NCBI RefSeq assembly: GCF_947623445.1
Contig: NC_135246.1
Span: forward strand, 13,375,856-13,439,855
Direction of reading: 5' to 3'
Length of the DNA stretch: 64,000 nucleotides
DNA from: Clavelina lepadiformis
Lineage: Eukaryota; Chordata; Ascidiacea; Aplousobranchia; Clavelinidae
The notes under the pieces: generated by a model
Told to the model about the DNA's origin: nothing
Databases searched by the model: none
Seen by the model: the letters and a program-made list of their open reading frames with translations, nothing else
Part shown: piece by piece, positions 61,752-64,000 of the stretch
Layout of the letters: every line of letters begins with the position of its first letter
Position numbering within the stretch: the stretch's first letter is position 1
Made by a program: the position numbers and the translations under genes

Positions 61752-62044
61752 CTCACAGTCAATGGCAAAAAAATAAATAATACAAATAAACATGATACAA
61801 TATCATGTGGAAGCAGTCTAGGGTGCACAACTGACATTTAGTTAACCAGCTAATGCTCATTGTTAAACATTCTTGCTTACCCCATAAATCTACTAACCGT
61901 TCATCATAAAGTGTATATAGGCTACGTAAAAATGGCAGAATTCTTGTATTATATGCAGTAATAAAGTCGAAATAGGTAGTGGCTAATACGTTGCAACATG
62001 AACTTGGTTGAAGGTCGGTGAATAATGTTGTTGCGCACACCCTG

Positions 62045-62669
62045 GGACCTGGTATACAAGTGCACAACCAGATGACGTCACACAGTAATTGCACCCACAC
62101 GCAATTGCACAAGTTCGGGCTTTGGGGCTGCAAGAGCAGCAAGAAACAAGTACTGTAATACATAAGGAAATACGTTACGTACGTACCATGGATAACAGTT
62201 TAGGAAAATATATTTAGCCTAAAAGGTGGATTACACGAATAGATAAAATATTAACATTATATCATTTATAAATCTTGTTTATACCATATCTATGGTTGCA
62301 AGAAATCAAATTCGTGCTATACGGCGTTTCAAAATTGTACACTTTAAATTTCCAGCTACTATTGTACAAATAAATGTTAGTTGAGTTTATAAAAGATATA
62401 GTGTTTATATTGTATCTATGGGTATGACCCACATATTATCTTAAATTTGTTTTCTTAAATCATTTAACTGTAATCCATGATACGTAAGAAATATTTCCTT
62501 ATGTATTACACTAATTACAGTACTTTTTTCTTACAGTTCCAAAGCCCGAACGTGTACAACTGCGTGTGGATGCAATCCTGTGTGGTTGCAATTCCGTTTA
62601 GGTGCAATGACATGGCCTCCGTCTACTATACAAAGGAATCCTGTGGTTGGACATTTGTATACTAGACCT
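62045..62669. mobile_element. Long palindromic relative of the 104-bp MITE
   Basis: The left end gacctggtatacaagtgcac and the right end (inverse) match the GGTCTAGTATACAAGTG termini of 9037-9140 and 9796-9899. Additional inverted blocks lie inside: cgggctttgg near 62114 versus ccaaagcccg near 62540, and aatacataaggaaata near 62156 versus its inverse near 62495. This is a foldback-type member of the family; the TSD is not clear. Confidence 0.65.
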
Positions 62670-63489
62670 CACATCCTTTAGCAGTTTAGCTACTTGCACA
62701 CATAAACACAGCAAAGGTACTCACTTCTCATAATCCCCTACTTAACTCAGGAGACAAAACGAGGTTGTGGTCTTGTGCTAATTGTCATAATTAGCCCTTA
62801 TTCCTACGGAATTCTCGTGCAGATCTGATGATATTATAATATTATTTGTGTTCTATTTCGTGTGTTTAACAACAAGCGCTGTAGGCGCTATTATATTTTG
62901 GCCGTGTATAGTATACACGGACCGGTTTTGATGACTTCCGAATTACGTTATTCGTACTACAACGCAACGCGTCAGTTCTGATATTGTGAGTCTGGCAATG
63001 ACAGTCTGTAATTTACAGTCTACAGAATGCAGCTTTATTCTGTGCACTGAAAACAGTAACCGTTTTGTTGAGAACTAATAGTAAATAATTATTTAAGACA
63101 TTGACAGTTTGGTTCTGGTACTGTTAGGCCTATGCTCAACTAGGCTATCAGGGGTTAATGAATGCGCTATCAATGGAGTTAGATTAGCGAACAACCGATC
63201 AAGCAATAATTATATATAATATAATATTCAATCAAGAAATATAATAATTAACAACAGTTCACAACCCCAACAATACGCCTAACTTGCACACTGGTGATTC
63301 AAGAGCATTACCATAGCCATTTATGAGACGTTCACAACGAACGGCAGCATAGAAGACGAAAGCATTTGTGAGTGGACTTCTCGTTTCTGAGAAGCTGCAA
63401 TCAAAGAAATCAACAGCAATAACAACAAACTTTAGTAAGATGATTGCATAGTTGGCACAGTGTCAACACTGTTTAATTCAGTGACAACA
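62670..63489. other. Unassigned DNA
   Basis: AT-rich with short TATAAT-like runs near 63210. No gene, repeat boundary or RNA gene recognised. Confidence 0.4.
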
Positions 63490-63852
63490 ATGGCTACAAG
63501 TCAGAATAGTTCAGATTCTGAAGGAGATGACGAAGATGATGATGACGATGACGACCCAAGATTTGTAATTGAATTGACTAACGGATCACGGAAAATTGTC
63601 TCTGTAAACCGGTTAGAGCCGTATTTTGAGCTTACCGCAGTTTCACAAACCAATCAGGAGTTTAATGTGGGAACGGAAAGACAGGAAGTGTCACATACAC
63701 TGCAAAAGAGTCAACCTGATTTCCGACAAGCTGAGTACTACTCCTACCAAGATTTTGCCGAATTATCGTTAACACTCGTTTTCCCGTTCATTGAAGAACA
63801 TATCTTCCCCTACGTTGTGCCATCAGGCAAGGCATTATGCTCCAGTTTTTAA
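63490..63852 (+). CDS. Hypothetical acidic protein, 120 residues
   Basis: The frame starts at an ATG in good context (acaacaatgg): MATSQNSSDSEG followed by a run of Asp/Glu. The next part, FVIELTNGSRKIVSVNRLEPYF, resembles the C-terminal tail of Ty3/gypsy-type integrases (GG/GSRKxVSVxRLKP). The rest is not recognised. It may be a fragment of a retroelement or domesticated gene, the first exon of a gene continuing beyond the window, or spurious. No other retroelement domain is visible between here and 64000. The frame stops at TAA before 63853; no splice donor was identified. Confidence 0.35.
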   Translation: MATSQNSSDSEGDDEDDDDDDDPRFVIELTNGSRKIVSVNRLEPYFELTAVSQTNQEFNVGTERQEVSHTLQKSQPDFRQAEYYSYQDFAELSLTLVFPFIEEHIFPYVVPSGKALCSSF

Positions 63853-64000
63853 ATGACGCAGGACAGATCTACCGCCTAGTAGGACTTCTTTCACCCTCCA
63901 TCACACCTTACGCGTAGAACAGTTGCTCAAGCTTTTTGTTGGACTGCGTTGACCAACGGTCACTGTGTGATGCAACTCGTAATCAAACTCTCCCTCGTTG

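Noticed and set aside
61479-61841. 120-codon ORF
   Set aside because: Lies over palindromic repeat DNA (61541-61751) with no recognisable domain.

Overview
This is eukaryotic genomic DNA. The genes are split by short introns with GT..AG ends, the non-coding sequence is AT-rich, and transposons are dense. The short-intron gene structures, the DNA-transposon load, and the frequent taggcctata-like strings (for example near 7045, 9326, 54208 and 63126) suggest a tunicate, most likely a Ciona-type ascidian. That assignment is inference, because no rRNA or mitochondrial marker is present.

Layout. (1) 1-14060 is centred on POLR2F (RNA polymerase subunit RPB6/RPABC2, + strand, 9454-13467, five exons). 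Stray copies of its exon 3 (988-1084) and exon 5 (48203-48290) lie elsewhere in the window. (2) 1262-51612 is a segmentally duplicated cluster of a CYP4-family cytochrome P450 gene and a small ankyrin-repeat gene. CYP4 copies A (2076-5019, -), B (14435-18048, -) and D (43689-46621, +, in an inverted unit) keep all 11 exons in phase for about 540 residues. Copy C (22577-23753) is a truncated pseudogene. The ankyrin gene is intact once (49497-51612, 272 residues) and is represented by partial copies at 7497-7622, 20933-22327 and 28898-42579. (3) The last partial ankyrin copy is split in its intron 5 by two large neighbouring insertions. One is a pogo-like element with a C-terminal PHD finger (29385-35669), itself invaded by a 4-kb foldback element (31364-35369) that carries two further insertions. 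The other is a 6.2-kb P-element-like transposon (35692-41934) with ~375-bp terminal inverted repeats and two convergent multi-exon genes: a THAP-domain transposase with a premature stop, and an intact 301-codon C2H2 zinc-finger protein. (4) 51613-64000 holds two metabolic genes in convergent orientation, MTRR (methionine synthase reductase, +, 53901-57326) and DBT (branched-chain 2-oxoacid dehydrogenase E2, -, 58157-60689), followed by palindromic mobile-element DNA and a hypothetical ORF at 63490-63852.

Many insertions can be delimited exactly, because the duplicated units supply paralogous empty sites and most insertions have clean target-site duplications. The strongest candidates for something new are the two-gene P-like transposon, the foldback element built from a 38-bp minisatellite, and a hAT-like insertion in an intron of CYP4 copy B that carries three perfect AGGTCA-N5-AGGTCA (DR5-type nuclear receptor) motifs.

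The genes do not form an operon. CYP4 enzymes probably act on fatty-acid-like substrates at the ER, MTRR reactivates methionine synthase in the cytosol, DBT is the core of a mitochondrial complex, and POLR2F is a nuclear polymerase subunit. All exon boundaries were read by eye from splice consensus and reading-frame continuity.
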